From NCBI GenBank assembly GCA_015698045.1, contig BLAL01000183.1, positions 186,001-250,000 of the forward strand: a stretch of DNA of 64,000 bases. The letters are read 5' to 3'. The DNA is from Rhizophagus clarus. Lineage: Eukaryota; Glomeromycota; Glomeromycetes; Glomerales; Glomeraceae. Shown piece after piece: positions 21,610 through 32,986 of the stretch (its first letter is position 1; every line of letters begins with the position of its first letter). The notes beneath the pieces are model-generated. The model searched no databases and had not been told where the DNA came from. It saw nothing but the letters and a program-made list of their open reading frames with translations. The position numbers and the translations under genes are program-made.

Positions 21610-23565
21610 TATATTTTTTTTTTTTTTAGTCAAAACAAGTGCATAATGCTTTATTTAAACTTAATCAAAAAAACTAAGTTACAATGGAAAATGCCAACTT
21701 ATTAGAAATGACTGCAATCATAACAACAAAAATATGTCATGACTAATTATAATAGTCTATTTATTCTCAATAGTGTAATAGGAAGTCTAAATGTAGATTT
21801 AAAGAAATAAGAAAAACGTAAAAAAAAATAAAAGAAATATTCTAGAAGAATAACAAAAATAAAACAATTCTTATAATTAAATATAAAAATATTCCTAAGT
21901 TAGTAAATCGTCAAACCTATCCAACTAAATTATAGCAACTGTTTTAACAACGCCTATAATCCTACAATTAAATTCTTTACATTAGGCCTATTAGACTGGT
22001 TAGTCTGCTGATGGGAGTTCTTCTTATGAGATGAACTAGAGTTTGAGCAGTTATTATTTTTCTTATTCTGATTATGGAATCAGAGGTTACCTAAATTAGA
22101 TTTATTAATATGTGAGCTATTAGACAATTTAAGATTGTCTTTAGATTTCTCTGCATTGTCAATTCAAGTAGACAAACATTTCTGAGAACTGAATCTTGGA
22201 GTAGAATAATGACACCATGAAAGACTAACATCATTCCAAAGTTGAGGGTTGCTTATACATTTTGATACTTGGTCCTCATGTCGCAAAGTAGCCTATTAAC
22301 TTCCTTTGTCCATCAGTTTCTTTAATAATTTTAAATGATTTCATTCCACTAGTAATCAAAAATTGACTAGGGATACAATTGAGAAAAAGAGAGAATTCTG
22401 TCATATCTACTAGAATATTAGTTATGACAGCCTGAAACTTTTTTCGCTATTTTCTTTCTGCGAGATTTTACAAAGCAGGAAACCATCTAACTGGGATTCC
22501 TTCAAGTCTGACAATCCACTCACTTCCATTATAAGCTTTTAGGCACTCGTAATTAGGTATCAATCTTACTCTTGCTAAAAGATATTTTTTGTATACTCTA
22601 GTACTAATTGATATAATTTTTCTCCAGAAAGACAAGTTCTCAAGGAGTGTATAGCTGTCCCATTTGGCTGGTATGTCATAGACTATTAAATCTAGCAGTT
22701 ATATCTATTCTTGTCCTGCAGGATTATAACCAGTAAGGATTAAATTAGAGTTATTAAAATTGTCTGTTAAATGATCTTATTTTCTCTTTTTTCCTTGTCT
22801 ATTGTATAATTCTCCAAAGATTTATTATCATCACTTCTTTTCGAAGAAATTACTGTATTGTGAGAGAGATCATTGTCTATAAAGGTGACCACTTTAAATC
22901 CAAAGGGTGTCATCTTAGGTGATGTACTACTAGAAATTATAAAGGGATTATTGTCTGTATTTTACCGTTGTTGTTGTTGGAGTTTCTTCAGCTTCTTTCT
23001 AGCAGATTTTTTCTGAAATCTGAATAAAGATATAACAGGAGGTGTGATTAGTTATGACCTGTGTGGAGTACTAGGTACTGTTATTGTTGTATTACTGATC
23101 GAGTCATCCAGATTCAAGCAATCTGATTGGTGTTTTGATAATCGTAAAATTTTCAAATCAGGATCAAGCTGAGTTTATTGTTGTGATACAGCTTTGCATA
23201 ACTCCAATTCTGCTGCACATTCGTCATGGTCATAATACTAAGAAAGTTTAACAAAATGACAAATTATAGTCACAAGAAAAGTGGAAAAAAGTAAAGACTT
23301 AGGTGACAAATATTCATTTGCGTTATTTGGTGTCTCTACTAATACTGTGACATCTTTATTCTCCTTAAGAAAAGATCTTATTAGTTCTTCGCTCACATCT
23401 ATTTGTCTAAAAAAGTCTTTTGTCTTAGGGTTTAACATGATGCCTTGAACTATGTCTACTATTTCTTCAAAAATACTTTGTTTATAGCATTTAAAGAACT
23501 CTTCTGTATTCTCATGTATGGTTTTTTGGGATGTAGAAGTCATTTTTTCTATTTATACAGTAGGT
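21610..23565 (-). mobile_element. LINE-like ORF1 copy in opposite orientation
   Basis: A T-run at 21616-21630 marks the A-tail on the complement. Going upstream the complement reads basic Ser/Asn-rich text, SFKIIKET, RKLIGYFAT, EFSLFLNCIPSQFL, KFQAVITNILVDMTE and GIPVRWFPA, the same order as in the plus-strand copy. Before that comes SEWIVRLEGIP, and the N-terminus is an open stretch at 23238-23543 beginning MTSTSQKTIHENTEEFF. Several stops and shifts break the frame. This copy is more complete at its 5' side than the plus-strand one. No reverse transcriptase domain follows. Confidence 0.68.
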
Positions 23566-23803
23566 TTTCTAATAGGAATAAGTGTTTCAACCTAAAATAA
23601 AATTATAATTTCTTTTGTAAAAATTTGATTCACAGATCTTTAGGAAAGAGTTTTTCTTTACATTTTTTCATAATAATATTATAAATTATTGTAATAGTGA
23701 TAAATAAATAATTATTTTTTTTTTTTACTTAATAATAAAATATAAATAAGTAAAACAACTAAGGTTAATTTTAAATTTAATATTATATTTTAATATTGAG
23801 TGA

Positions 23804-23977
23804 ATTTATTTAACGCACCTGCGTTGCAATGCATCCTTCCTTTTTTGTAAATTGTTTATGTTGATCAACCAGCTTATACACCGCACCCCCCTTAAAATGA
23901 CAATGATAAACATAAAAAATTTCTTAAAATGGCAATGATAAACATAAAATTTGCAACGCGTGGGGCGGTAAATAAAT
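23804..23977. mobile_element. MITE, 174 bp
   Basis: Terminal inverted repeats: ATTTATTTAACGCACCTGCG at the left and, on the complement of the right end, ATTTATTTACCGCCCCACGC, both continuing to GTTGCAA. The interior contains a direct repeat (CTTAAAATGACAATGATAAA and CTTAAAATGGCAATGATAAA). It is inserted in a run of TTAATATTATATTTTAATAT repeats. Confidence 0.75.
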
Positions 23978-24080
23978 TATTTCTTTAATATTAATATTAT
24001 ATTTTAATATTAATATTATATTTTAATATTAATATTATATTTTAATATTAATATTATATTTTAATATTAATCTTATTAAT
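23978..24080. repeat. tandem repeat of about 21 bp
   Basis: Four to five near-perfect copies of TTAATATTAATATTATATTT follow directly after the MITE; a partial copy lies on its other side (23780-23800), so the MITE landed inside the array. Confidence 0.85.
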
Positions 24081-24837
24081 CTTATAATTTATTTTGATAA
24101 TTGTATTTTGCAAATTAGAGTAGATATAGTTTTAATAAATTGTTTATATGATATATGAACTAAATATTATTAATAAAAGTATATATAAATTATTAAAAAA
24201 AAAAAATTAATCTTATAATTTTAGATTTTAGTATTAATTTTGAATTTTAGCATTAGATTTCAGATGTCTAAAATAATTTAGATTTTGGTTTCAAAATTTT
24301 AAATTTTAGATTTTTGTTAAATCATAATTTTTATTTATTACTTATTATTAACTTTATTATTATATATAAATATATTTATAAGTAATACATTTTTATTCTT
24401 TAATTAATTCTTTATTTTTATTTTTTAATTATATATAAATTTATTAAAATTTTTAAATTTTTTTATATATAATTTTTATTTTAAATGATAATTTTATATG
24501 ATTTTATAATATATATAGATAAATTATATTTAAAAATAAAAATTTATTTTAATTTTTTTTTTTTAATCAATAAAATTAATAATAAAAATAAAGTAAAAAC
24601 TATTAGTAAGCTATTATTTTTCTATTATAACCTTTATTAATAATAAAAAGATCTTATATATATATAAGTGGATAGTTAATTAATTAAATGAAAATTCTAT
24701 ATAGTTTTAAAAGTAATTATGCAATATTTTATAATAATATTTTAATGTAATAATTTATTAAAAAAATTTGATCTGAATTATTATAATTGAAGTTTTTGAG
24801 GTAAAACTTTTTGACTTGTTTTTTTTTGCTCTTATTA
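24081..24837. other. A+T-rich region, nothing recognised
   Basis: Low-complexity A+T sequence with words such as TTTTAGATTTTAGTATTA and AAATTTTAGATTTT repeated loosely between 24210 and 24320. No gene on either strand. Confidence 0.5.
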
Positions 24838-25130
24838 TATAGTTTCAAAATCAAGTATCTTTAAAATTAAGCATTCTCATATTATAAAGTATTCCCAAAA
24901 TAAGCATCTTTTACTGTTATTTTAGTAATTATTCATTCAAAATTTATGATTTATAGTTCATTCAATTTATCTTGATAAGATAAATTTAACAAATAAATTA
25001 TGATCATTAGATCATGAGATATTGTATCATTAATAGAAGTTTTAGATATTTGAAATATAAAAATATATTACCCAAAATTAAGCACCTTTCTAATAAAAAA
25101 AGGGTACTTAATTTCAGAACTATACAGTAT
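24838..25130. mobile_element. Tc1/mariner-type MITE
   Basis: Left end TATAGTTTCAAAATCAAGTA matches the complement of the right end (TATAGTTCTGAAATTAAGTA, preceded by CTG). The interior repeats the AAATTAAGCA word and has a central palindrome ATGATCATTAGATCAT. The ends begin at TA dinucleotides. Size about 290 bp, non-coding. Confidence 0.65.
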
Positions 25131-25419
25131 TTTTTTTAATTTATCTAAGTAATCTTTTTTTGCAATTTAATTTATTATCTGTTGATAAATATATTAAAAT
25201 ATGTTTTTAAGTCGTGAAACCAAAGGCATTTTAAAAATTCTAAATTTTTAAAGTTTAATAGCTTCATTCTAAATTGTTATTCAAATTAAAGTTGTAAATA
25301 AATATATTATAATCTAATGTGATATCATGATTTCTTAAAAAATACCAAAGAAAAAATTTTTTATTAAGAGAACTATACATAAAAGATTTTATTTATTATT
25401 TTTTGAAATGTAAATAATA

Positions 25420-25453
<34 letters not shown>

Positions 25454-25781
25454 CTGTTACATGAAAAAGATGATAATTTAGAATGTTTTTGTAAAATTTA
25501 GAGAAAAAATAATGGGAAGAATTTAAAGTTATTAAAATATGAAAATGTAATCAATTTAGTTAGAAGATTATTATAAATGAATCAAAACTTTAATGTTCAT
25601 ATCAGAATTAAATAAATTTTTATATGATATCACATATAATTTTCATTTAATTAGCTAATTGATACTCCAATAATACATGCGAAAATGACTACTCTTATTT
25701 TGTTACAAAATTTCATAAATACATGTAAAAAACAGATTAAATCTGTATACTATTCTGCTATTCCTGTATAATATAATCGTT
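25131..25781. other. A+T-rich 3' flank of the cysteine-rich gene
   Basis: Contains a 17-base T-run immediately followed by a 17-base A-run near 25421-25453, which can fold back perfectly. No gene recognised. Confidence 0.5.
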
Positions 25782-26421
25782 CTATTTATTTTCTGGAGTA
25801 TATGAAGTAGTTATTTCAATATTATCTATTTGTTTAATCACCTTAACATAACCACCAAGTTTAGCAAGTTCGACAGTTTCCTCAGCTGATTTCTTGATGA
25901 TATTTGCGAATTCTCTGACTGAGATTGATGAAGAAGACTTAGTTACTATATCGGAGCATTCGTAGTTATCAGAGCATTCGTAGTTATCGGTGCATTCGTA
26001 GTCATTATTGCATTCATAGTTATCGGTGCATTCATAAGCAATTTCAGGAGTATATGGAGTACATGAAATTTCTGAAGCTTCTTGAGTATATGAGGCAGAT
26101 ATTTTACGATTATCTATTTGCACGCTCACTTCAGCTTCACCACCATTTGTATCAACATATTCAATCAATGGATTGACCGATTCTTTAATGGTGTATACGG
26201 CTACTTTGTATGAGGACTCGGTTACAGTGGTTACTGTACCGAAGTCAGTTCCGCATGTTGGGCAATAATTGGCGCTATACTTGTAATTCCATTTCCTTGA
26301 AACATTGACAATCGTAATATTGACAGACCGAACAATAGTTGTAACATTGACAATCATAACTTTGACAAACCATACAACAACATATTTGACAATCGTAAGT
26401 TAGACAAACTGGACATTCCAT
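25782..26421 (-). pseudogene. cysteine-rich zinc-ribbon-like protein, probably frame-disrupted
   Basis: From an ATG at 26421 the complement encodes a Cys-rich head (MECPVCLTYDCQICCC, VCQSYDCQCYNYC, VCQYYDCQC) that stops near 26285. A second, overlapping frame (26357-25782, 191 residues with its own ATG) carries NYCPTCGTDFG, two similar halves (VQIDNRKISASYTQE and KQIDNIEITTSYTPE) and a short repeat (YECTDNYECNNDYECTDNYE). The CPVC in the first frame and CPTCG in the second would together make a zinc ribbon, which suggests one gene with a +1 shift near 26290, either a real lesion, a sequence error or an intron I could not place. Function unknown; metal binding is inferred from cysteine pairs. 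The second frame alone may be the expressed gene. Confidence 0.5.
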
Positions 26422-27608
26422 TTCGAAATTAAAAGTGTAATTAAGAAATAAGAAAAAAACAGACTTATGAAACTTTCATAAATAAATACTTTAATGAACA
26501 AATGGAACACTGGATTTAGGAGTTCATTGAGGGAATTCTACAGATTATCAACAATCATGTGAAAAGACATGACTGAAATTGCGCATGATGCAATGACGTA
26601 CTGTATATGCTTCATTGCTCTCTTACATCCATTACTATGTATTACTTTGCAACTTAAAACAGAAATATTCGCCCTAAAAACTCTAAAAAATATTAGGCTA
26701 AAAGGTCGAGTGATGTAAACAAATGCAAGTATATCTGGCCAATCAGGCTAAACCCCAACTAACCTCAACAGTGAAACTTTTGTTCGACCTAAAACTCAAA
26801 AATTTTAATTCAAAGGGTTGAATATTTCGTGTATTACACAAAAAAATCAACCGACTAGGACTATTATTAATTCAGAATATTTGTAAACCAAATCTGGAAT
26901 CAAACAAACAAAAAATTTTTCCGCCCAAATATTTCGAATAAAAAAATGTTTTTAACAATTACGTATTATTTTTGTGGGTTGTGTAATAATCACGTGAAGC
27001 TTATCCAATCAAATACATCAAATACAACCAGAAAAATTAATAATAATGTAGCAAAAAATTTAAGATAATAACAGTTGTAGTAACTGCATGTAAATAAAGC
27101 AAAAGGTGGCTTTGGGAAAGTTTGTATGAATTTGAAAAAAAATTGCTATTTAAGTTAATGGGAACATAATTATTATGAAATTTCAAATTTGAATATTTTA
27201 GAGGGGTCTCCAATTATAAAAAAAATAGTCACTAATTCTTAAACGACGCAAGCTAAAATTGCTATGCATATTGGTGCTTATTAAGTTCTATTTCAATACA
27301 CAATGAATTTAATGAAAACTTTTAAAATTTAATTTATTTATCCGCATCTATCCACTTATATGTAGAGTAATGCATTGTATTCAGTCAATAATAATATAAC
27401 GAACTTAAGATGGTTAAATCTACTTTCCTTTTAAATCATTTTGTTTGTTTTATATTATTTTTTATTACAAATCAATAGGCTAATTAACTATGACCATATC
27501 AAATGTTTAGTTCACGATGGTCACACTTTTGACTATAATACAACTTTGGAGGATATACAAAGGATAAATAATTTTCATGATGAAGTAAAAAGTTGAAACA
27601 ATTTGGAG
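26422..27608. other. intergenic region, no gene seen
   Basis: Contains the promoter side of the cysteine-rich gene, including ATTGCGCATGATGCAATGAC (26579-26598). The block 26690-26840 (AAAGGTCGAGTGATG, GTTCGACCTAAAAC) shares words with 63055-63200 near the right end, suggesting a dispersed repeat. No coding signal. Confidence 0.4.
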
Positions 27609-28552
27609 CTATTGTTCCACGTTCAAAATATAATTTATGTTCATCCTATAATCTTGAGGTGTATTTAAGATATAACCTAGACCCATTCTATAATCGCGAG
27701 TTGTGATGGTATTTCTGTAATCAAGATAAGATATTATAAAGTTAGTGATACTATAATTTAGATCATACTTATGATCTTTCTAAACTATTAATTAGTTCAC
27801 GATCACGACCCTGATCTAGTAAAGTTCCACCGAAACCAACAAAATTTTTTTAAATGAAAGAATCATGACTTAACAGCCGTATTACTGCTATCATTGTTGA
27901 TATAATCACCAAAAAAAAAGGTAAAATAAACTTACTGTCGAGCTAATAAGTGAATTCCTTGGAAAAATCCCCGAGGTATTATATTAAATCCTTGACGAAA
28001 TCCTCGGTTAACTCTTCTACGAAATATTCTCCGAAGCCTTACTAAACCTGTAAAATAATGAATAGTTCATTAATATAATGAAATCTTTATTAGAAATATT
28101 TACAAGAATGTAATTACTTACTTCCAAGAGCTACAAGTCTAAGATACCTAATAAATTGGTAAAAAAAAAAAAAATAAATAAATAAATAAAACAACAACAA
28201 CAGCAAGCAAAACCATTATCATTATCTGCAAAAGCAGCAGTATCACTACCATCGTTACCCGTAACATCAACAGCATCACTAATATATAATATTATGCACG
28301 TACCTTCTCCTACATTGTAAAGGGCTTCTTCCCAGTAAAATAGATATTCGTATCCAATCCATACCAACAAAATGTACTAGCAGAATAAGATTGGTGTCCT
28401 CCTAGATTTTTTTAACAAAATTATTACGAAAAATTTTACATTTTAATCAATAAACGGGAAAAAAAAATTATTATTAAAATAAAACATACTCTGTCGCTCC
28501 AAGGTTGTCGTGGTAATTGTCGAACTTGTCGGTTCTGTTGATTATTATTCAT
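27609..28552 (-). CDS. single-repeat MYB-like protein with two C-terminal motifs, 5 exons
   Basis: Exons on the complement: 28490-28552, 28304-28401, 28122-28147, 27936-28047, 27609-27714, total 405 nt and 134 residues. Start is MNNNQQNRQVRQLPRQPWSDR. The MYB repeat continues EDTNLILLVHFVG, DWIRISILLGRSP, QCRRRYLRL. A strongly basic segment (RLRRIFRRRVNRGFRQG) probably acts as nuclear localisation or DNA contact. The C-terminus has two tandem motif copies, RDYRMGLGYILN and QDYRMNINYILN. Exon 4 is 112 nt, the same as in the gene at 37270-38315, its closest paralogue. Role inferred: small DNA-binding protein that uses its C-terminal motifs for a partner. Confidence 0.85.
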
Positions 28553-30099
28553 GTAAGTATACAAAAAAAGACGACTTGCTTTAAGGCCGTAAAAAAAAAT
28601 CTATGAAAAGTTATGAGAGTTTTAGATGAAGTATATGCGTGTGTTTGTAAACAATAAAGATGCCGGCTTTCATTATTCTTATATGCGTTAAATTCATAAA
28701 TTCTATCGGGTAAAAAAAAAATATATATATATATTGTGTAGAAAAATAAACAAGAGGAAAGAGTGATATTCTAAAAGTAACACAATTCTAAGTTCTTAGG
28801 GTTATTTAATAGCTCTTATATTACTTTGTCATTTCCTATTTTGTTTTTATCGCATCGAACATGTGTTCTTTAAGCTCAATAATCTATATTGAAGAGTAAC
28901 TAACTAATTGAAGATAATCGCATCGGAATGTGATACAATGACCCCTTTTTCTTTTAAGTAAAAGCAAACTTGTCGAGTAGCCAAAAATACCCATAGAGTA
29001 TGACTTTTTAAATATAAAAACATGATTAATAAATCATATAACAGATATTTAAGTCTATTACGTAATTCATATCTTCGCGTAATGGTAAATACATAGAAAT
29101 AGAAATTGTTGAAAATATTATTATACTTATATTTATAAATAACCAACGCACCTTTAAAAACATTATAGTTCTTCAAAATTTGTAACATCAAAAAAGCAAT
29201 GTTTCATTATAAATCATAAATAAATGATTCTTATCAAAGATTCCAAAAATATTTTCTGGGAACTTGTATCGAATCTCGTTTCTACTAAATTATATATTCT
29301 ATTCTATAATGCTTTCTCCATCTATAAAATTCTATAATTACTTCGCTCTCAAGAAAATTATCAATTATCCTAGATAATGATAAAATCAATTTAAAATATT
29401 GAAATTATTTAAATTTTTTTAAATAGTTAAAAATAATAATATACTTATCATCATAAATAATGAAAGGAAAAAGAAATGTACCAAATCTTTTAAAATCTAT
29501 CTCATTCCTTTCCATTTTACGTATAGCATAAATCAATTTCGAATTTTTATAACATAAACTCTGTCCTATTATGCCTGTAATAGAAAATGATGCATTAAAG
29601 TACATTATCGAAAAATTTTAAAAATAATCAGACCTGCGTTAGCATATAAAGTAAATATCCGATTCTACTTTAAATTTGGTAACTATCAATTATTTTCATA
29701 CACTATATTACTATTAATATAATGCAAGAATAACATCTATGATTAATAATCAGTAAAAATGTAGAAAAATGCAGGAAAAAACAATTTTCAGAAACAATTT
29801 TTATTAAAGAAAAAAAGAAAATCTAAAAAAATAAACATATTTATTATAGAAAAGATTTGATTCTGATAAAAACTATAGAAAATTACAGAATTTCTGTTAA
29901 TTGTATTGTATAATAATTCAAAAAAAAAAAAAAAAAAAAAGAGGAAAAACAAAACAAAAAAAAAGATTATCTAATTTGTAATACGTTAATCAACTGCAAG
30001 CATTAACGTAAGTAAACGCAAATTGGTATTGAAATGAAAAACTTCATTTAAATTACTTAAAGTTGAAATTATAAAAATTTTTGCAGTTGACTCACGAAT
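28553..30099. other. intergenic region, no gene seen
   Basis: Upstream region of the MYB-like gene at 28552 and downstream flank of the one at 30100. Frames of 66 and 95 codons on the minus strand (29405-29605, 28904-29191) lack any family signature or splice support. A-run at 29918-29940. Confidence 0.45.
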
Positions 30100-31014
30100 T
30101 CATGAATTATTTTTACAAGAACCAGTTGAATCATCTTCGTCATCTTCATCGTCATCATTAAGAATGTAACTCAGTTCCATAAGTGGACTCCGGTGATGAT
30201 TAGATGGATTTACTGGTGGGATTGTTAAAACAATGTTAACCGTATCAACGACATCATTTCTGAAATTAAATAAAATTTAATTTAGATAATAGTTGGGGCA
30301 TCAACTATTTCGAGGTGTGTATCTTTTTATTAGATATTAACAAAAGTAATGAGTGTGCATTTATAGGGAATAAAATAATTAATTAAACATATGAGAATTA
30401 TAGGGTGCGCTTATCTGTTATGGTATAGTAAATTTTAAAATACACACCGTCGATTATTAAGAAGAATATGACGATTACGACGATGATTTTGAACTCCTAA
30501 CAAATAAATAAATAAATAAATAAATAAAATTAAATAAAACAAAAATAAAATTTGTATTTTAATAAAAGAATGCTAGCATCATCTGAACACAAACTACTAT
30601 TTTTAATGATACAAATATTGAAAGCCTCATAATTTGCGTTTCCTTATTATTTGATAATAATAATTATTGTAATACTATAAACATACCAAAAAGTTTTTCG
30701 TATCTGGAAAAAAAAAATGATATAATATAATGAATAAAAATTATGTTAAATTAACTCAACTTTTGTCGATAAATAAAATCTTACTTTCTCTTGCATTCGA
30801 TATATGTTCTTCCAACTTCTTTTTCGATTAATTTCCTTTGACGAGGACCATGACCATGTTTATTCATAGAATCTATGAGTTTGTTTATCTCCTGTATAAA
30901 TAAAAAAGGAAAGTCCAAAGATTATAATTAATTAAGTTTTAGAAAATTTAATTCTTAAAAACATACATATTTATTCCATGGTCCTCTTCTATATGTAATA
31001 CTAGTAGATGACAT
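30100..31014 (-). CDS. single-repeat MYB-like protein with acidic tail, 5 exons
   Basis: Exons on the complement: 30967-31014, 30785-30891, 30687-30703, 30448-30496, 30100-30259, total 381 nt and 126 residues. Start MSSTSITYRRGPWNKY leads into EINKLIDSMNKHG, QRKLIEKEVGRTY and ECKRKYEKLFG. The central MYB tryptophan is replaced (GPRQRKLIE), so the repeat is divergent. A basic patch (NHRRNRHILLNNRRND) follows, then one family motif (LMELSYILN) and an acidic run (DDDEDDEDD), unlike any other member; the acidic end could be an activation segment. Splice phases match the family. Exon 3 is only 17 nt. Confidence 0.82.
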
Positions 31015-32226
31015 TTTGTTTTTCGTGAATCAAAAGGAAAAAAAAAATTTTCTTGTACCAAAAGTTTGAAGAAAAAAAAAATGTGAAACAAAAAGGATTA
31101 AAAATGGTGAACTTAGAATCGTATTATATTTTTGTAAACTAAACCTTAAATGTTACAAACTACTGCGTGTATGCTACAAACAAATAATTGAACGGGATTT
31201 TTGAAAACTAAAGAAACTTTGATAAAAGATCACATGTAATACACGTGATATTATGTTCTTTGGTTATGCAGTATTTTTCAAAGGATCGCATAACGTTTTA
31301 CTCGTTTTACTGTAAAAAAAAACTGTGATTTTCGGTTGGTTTTGTCATTGTTACATATTAGATGAAAATTTTCTTTATGTTTTTATATGATCTTGTACGT
31401 ATTTATTCGAATTAATAGTCATTTGAAGAAAATTGTAGAGTTTAAATATGTAGCAAGAATACGATGTAGTAAATTCAAAAAAAAAAAGGATGGAAAATTT
31501 GTGGACTCACTGTATTTATAATATATTGTTGAGCTTTTTGTCTGTTGTTATTCGCAGCATCATGATTATTTATTAACTATTAATAAATAATTACAGATCA
31601 CAAAGATTATCTTGTTTCACATTGGCGCAACTTTGAATTTTTATTATTTCTTTATAAATTGTCATACTGGAGCAACGGTTATTGAAAATTACTTTTTAAA
31701 ATTAACAAAATCGAAATAGTTTCATTCAAAGGGTTGCACATTATTTAAAATTTTTATACAATTAGCCAATCTGTTAATCTCTGTAATATTTATGGATTCA
31801 TTGCGTTTCACCACAAAACTAAAAGTACATTTTGATTTTTCTTTTTCCCATAAAATCTTTGATTATGATCTTTTCGCGTTCCAGTCTAAACCTTATATAC
31901 ACAAGATGGTGATCATCTTGTATGCTAACATGTTTACATCTTTTTTTGGCAATAGTCCTAGTAAATGGATGAACTGATTAAGAATTTTTGTTTATTTACA
32001 TAAAAATGATTTTTTTTTTTTGTTTTTTAATAAGATTAAGATTTTTTAATTTTAAAAAAATGATATTTTAGGAATATATAAAATTCGAAACATCGTCTAA
32101 TAATAGAATTAGAACTATAGTAGGTAAGAATAATAATAAATATTAACAATTTGTTAATTAACGATTTAAAAATATAATGCGACAATTATATTTATAAGGA
32201 AAAACTTACATTAAGAATGAGATTAA
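31015..32226. other. intergenic region, no gene seen
   Basis: Promoter side of the gene starting at 31014 and the 3' flank of the next. A 61-codon plus-strand frame at 31792 is unsupported. No repeats of note beyond short A-runs. Confidence 0.45.
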
Positions 32227-32986
32227 TCAATTCATGATATATTGCAAATTCATTCTTGGATTCCTATTTATTGGTCTAGAATTAGATGGAATCACGATTA
32301 CTGGAGTGATTGAAGAAGTCGCATTATTGAAATTATTTCTAAAATTATGTTATATCTTAATTTAGTATATACGATTTAAGCAGTAAGATTTATGCGGTAA
32401 AGTGAGAATCACATGATCGTCCAATATTTAGTTAGATACGGACGCAAACTTCTGGGTAACTCCAAAAAGGGTCAATTATTGCTTCTTTCTTTGACTATTT
32501 AAATTTAAAAAAAAAACTTACTGTTGAAACCGATTTTTTTGTGTTACTGTAAAAATTTAAAAAAAATTAAATATTTACATAGTCACATGATATATTATAA
32601 GTGATAATTTTATACTTACTACTTGATTTTGAAAGTTCGACATATCTATTATATATATCGTATTATAATTAATTTGGATAATATATGATAATTCTGAAAA
32701 AAAAAGACATGAAAAAATAAACAAGTACTTTATTTTGCAATCATGTGCAGTCCTCGTTTCTAGTTTTGATGCAATTAATGACCAGTCATTGCCATATTCA
32801 TTGACTAATTCATGAAGAAAAATTTCTTCCTATATAAATCATTAAAAAAAAAAAAAAAAAAAAAAAAAATTATAGTAAATAATTAAAAGTATAAAGGAAA
32901 ACAAAGGTATGCACATATATTACATATATGAGCCATGGTCCTTTTCTTTGTATAGAAAGTTTGTGTTGATGCTGTTGATTCATCAT
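32227..32986 (-). CDS. single-repeat MYB-like protein, 5 exons
   Basis: Exons on the complement: 32924-32986, 32729-32829, 32620-32645, 32522-32546, 32227-32338, total 327 nt and 108 residues. Start MMNQQHQHKLSIQRKGPW, then EEIFLHELVNEYG, DWSLIASKLETRT and HDCKIKYVELSKS, a well-preserved MYB repeat. A second ATG three bases on gives an equally good start. The linker is short (ITQKNRFQQ), followed by NNATSSITPVIVIPSNS and the family motif RMNLQYIMN at the end. An acceptor at 32646 was chosen because the upstream alternative reads into a stop. Likely a nuclear DNA-binding protein of the local family. Confidence 0.82.
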
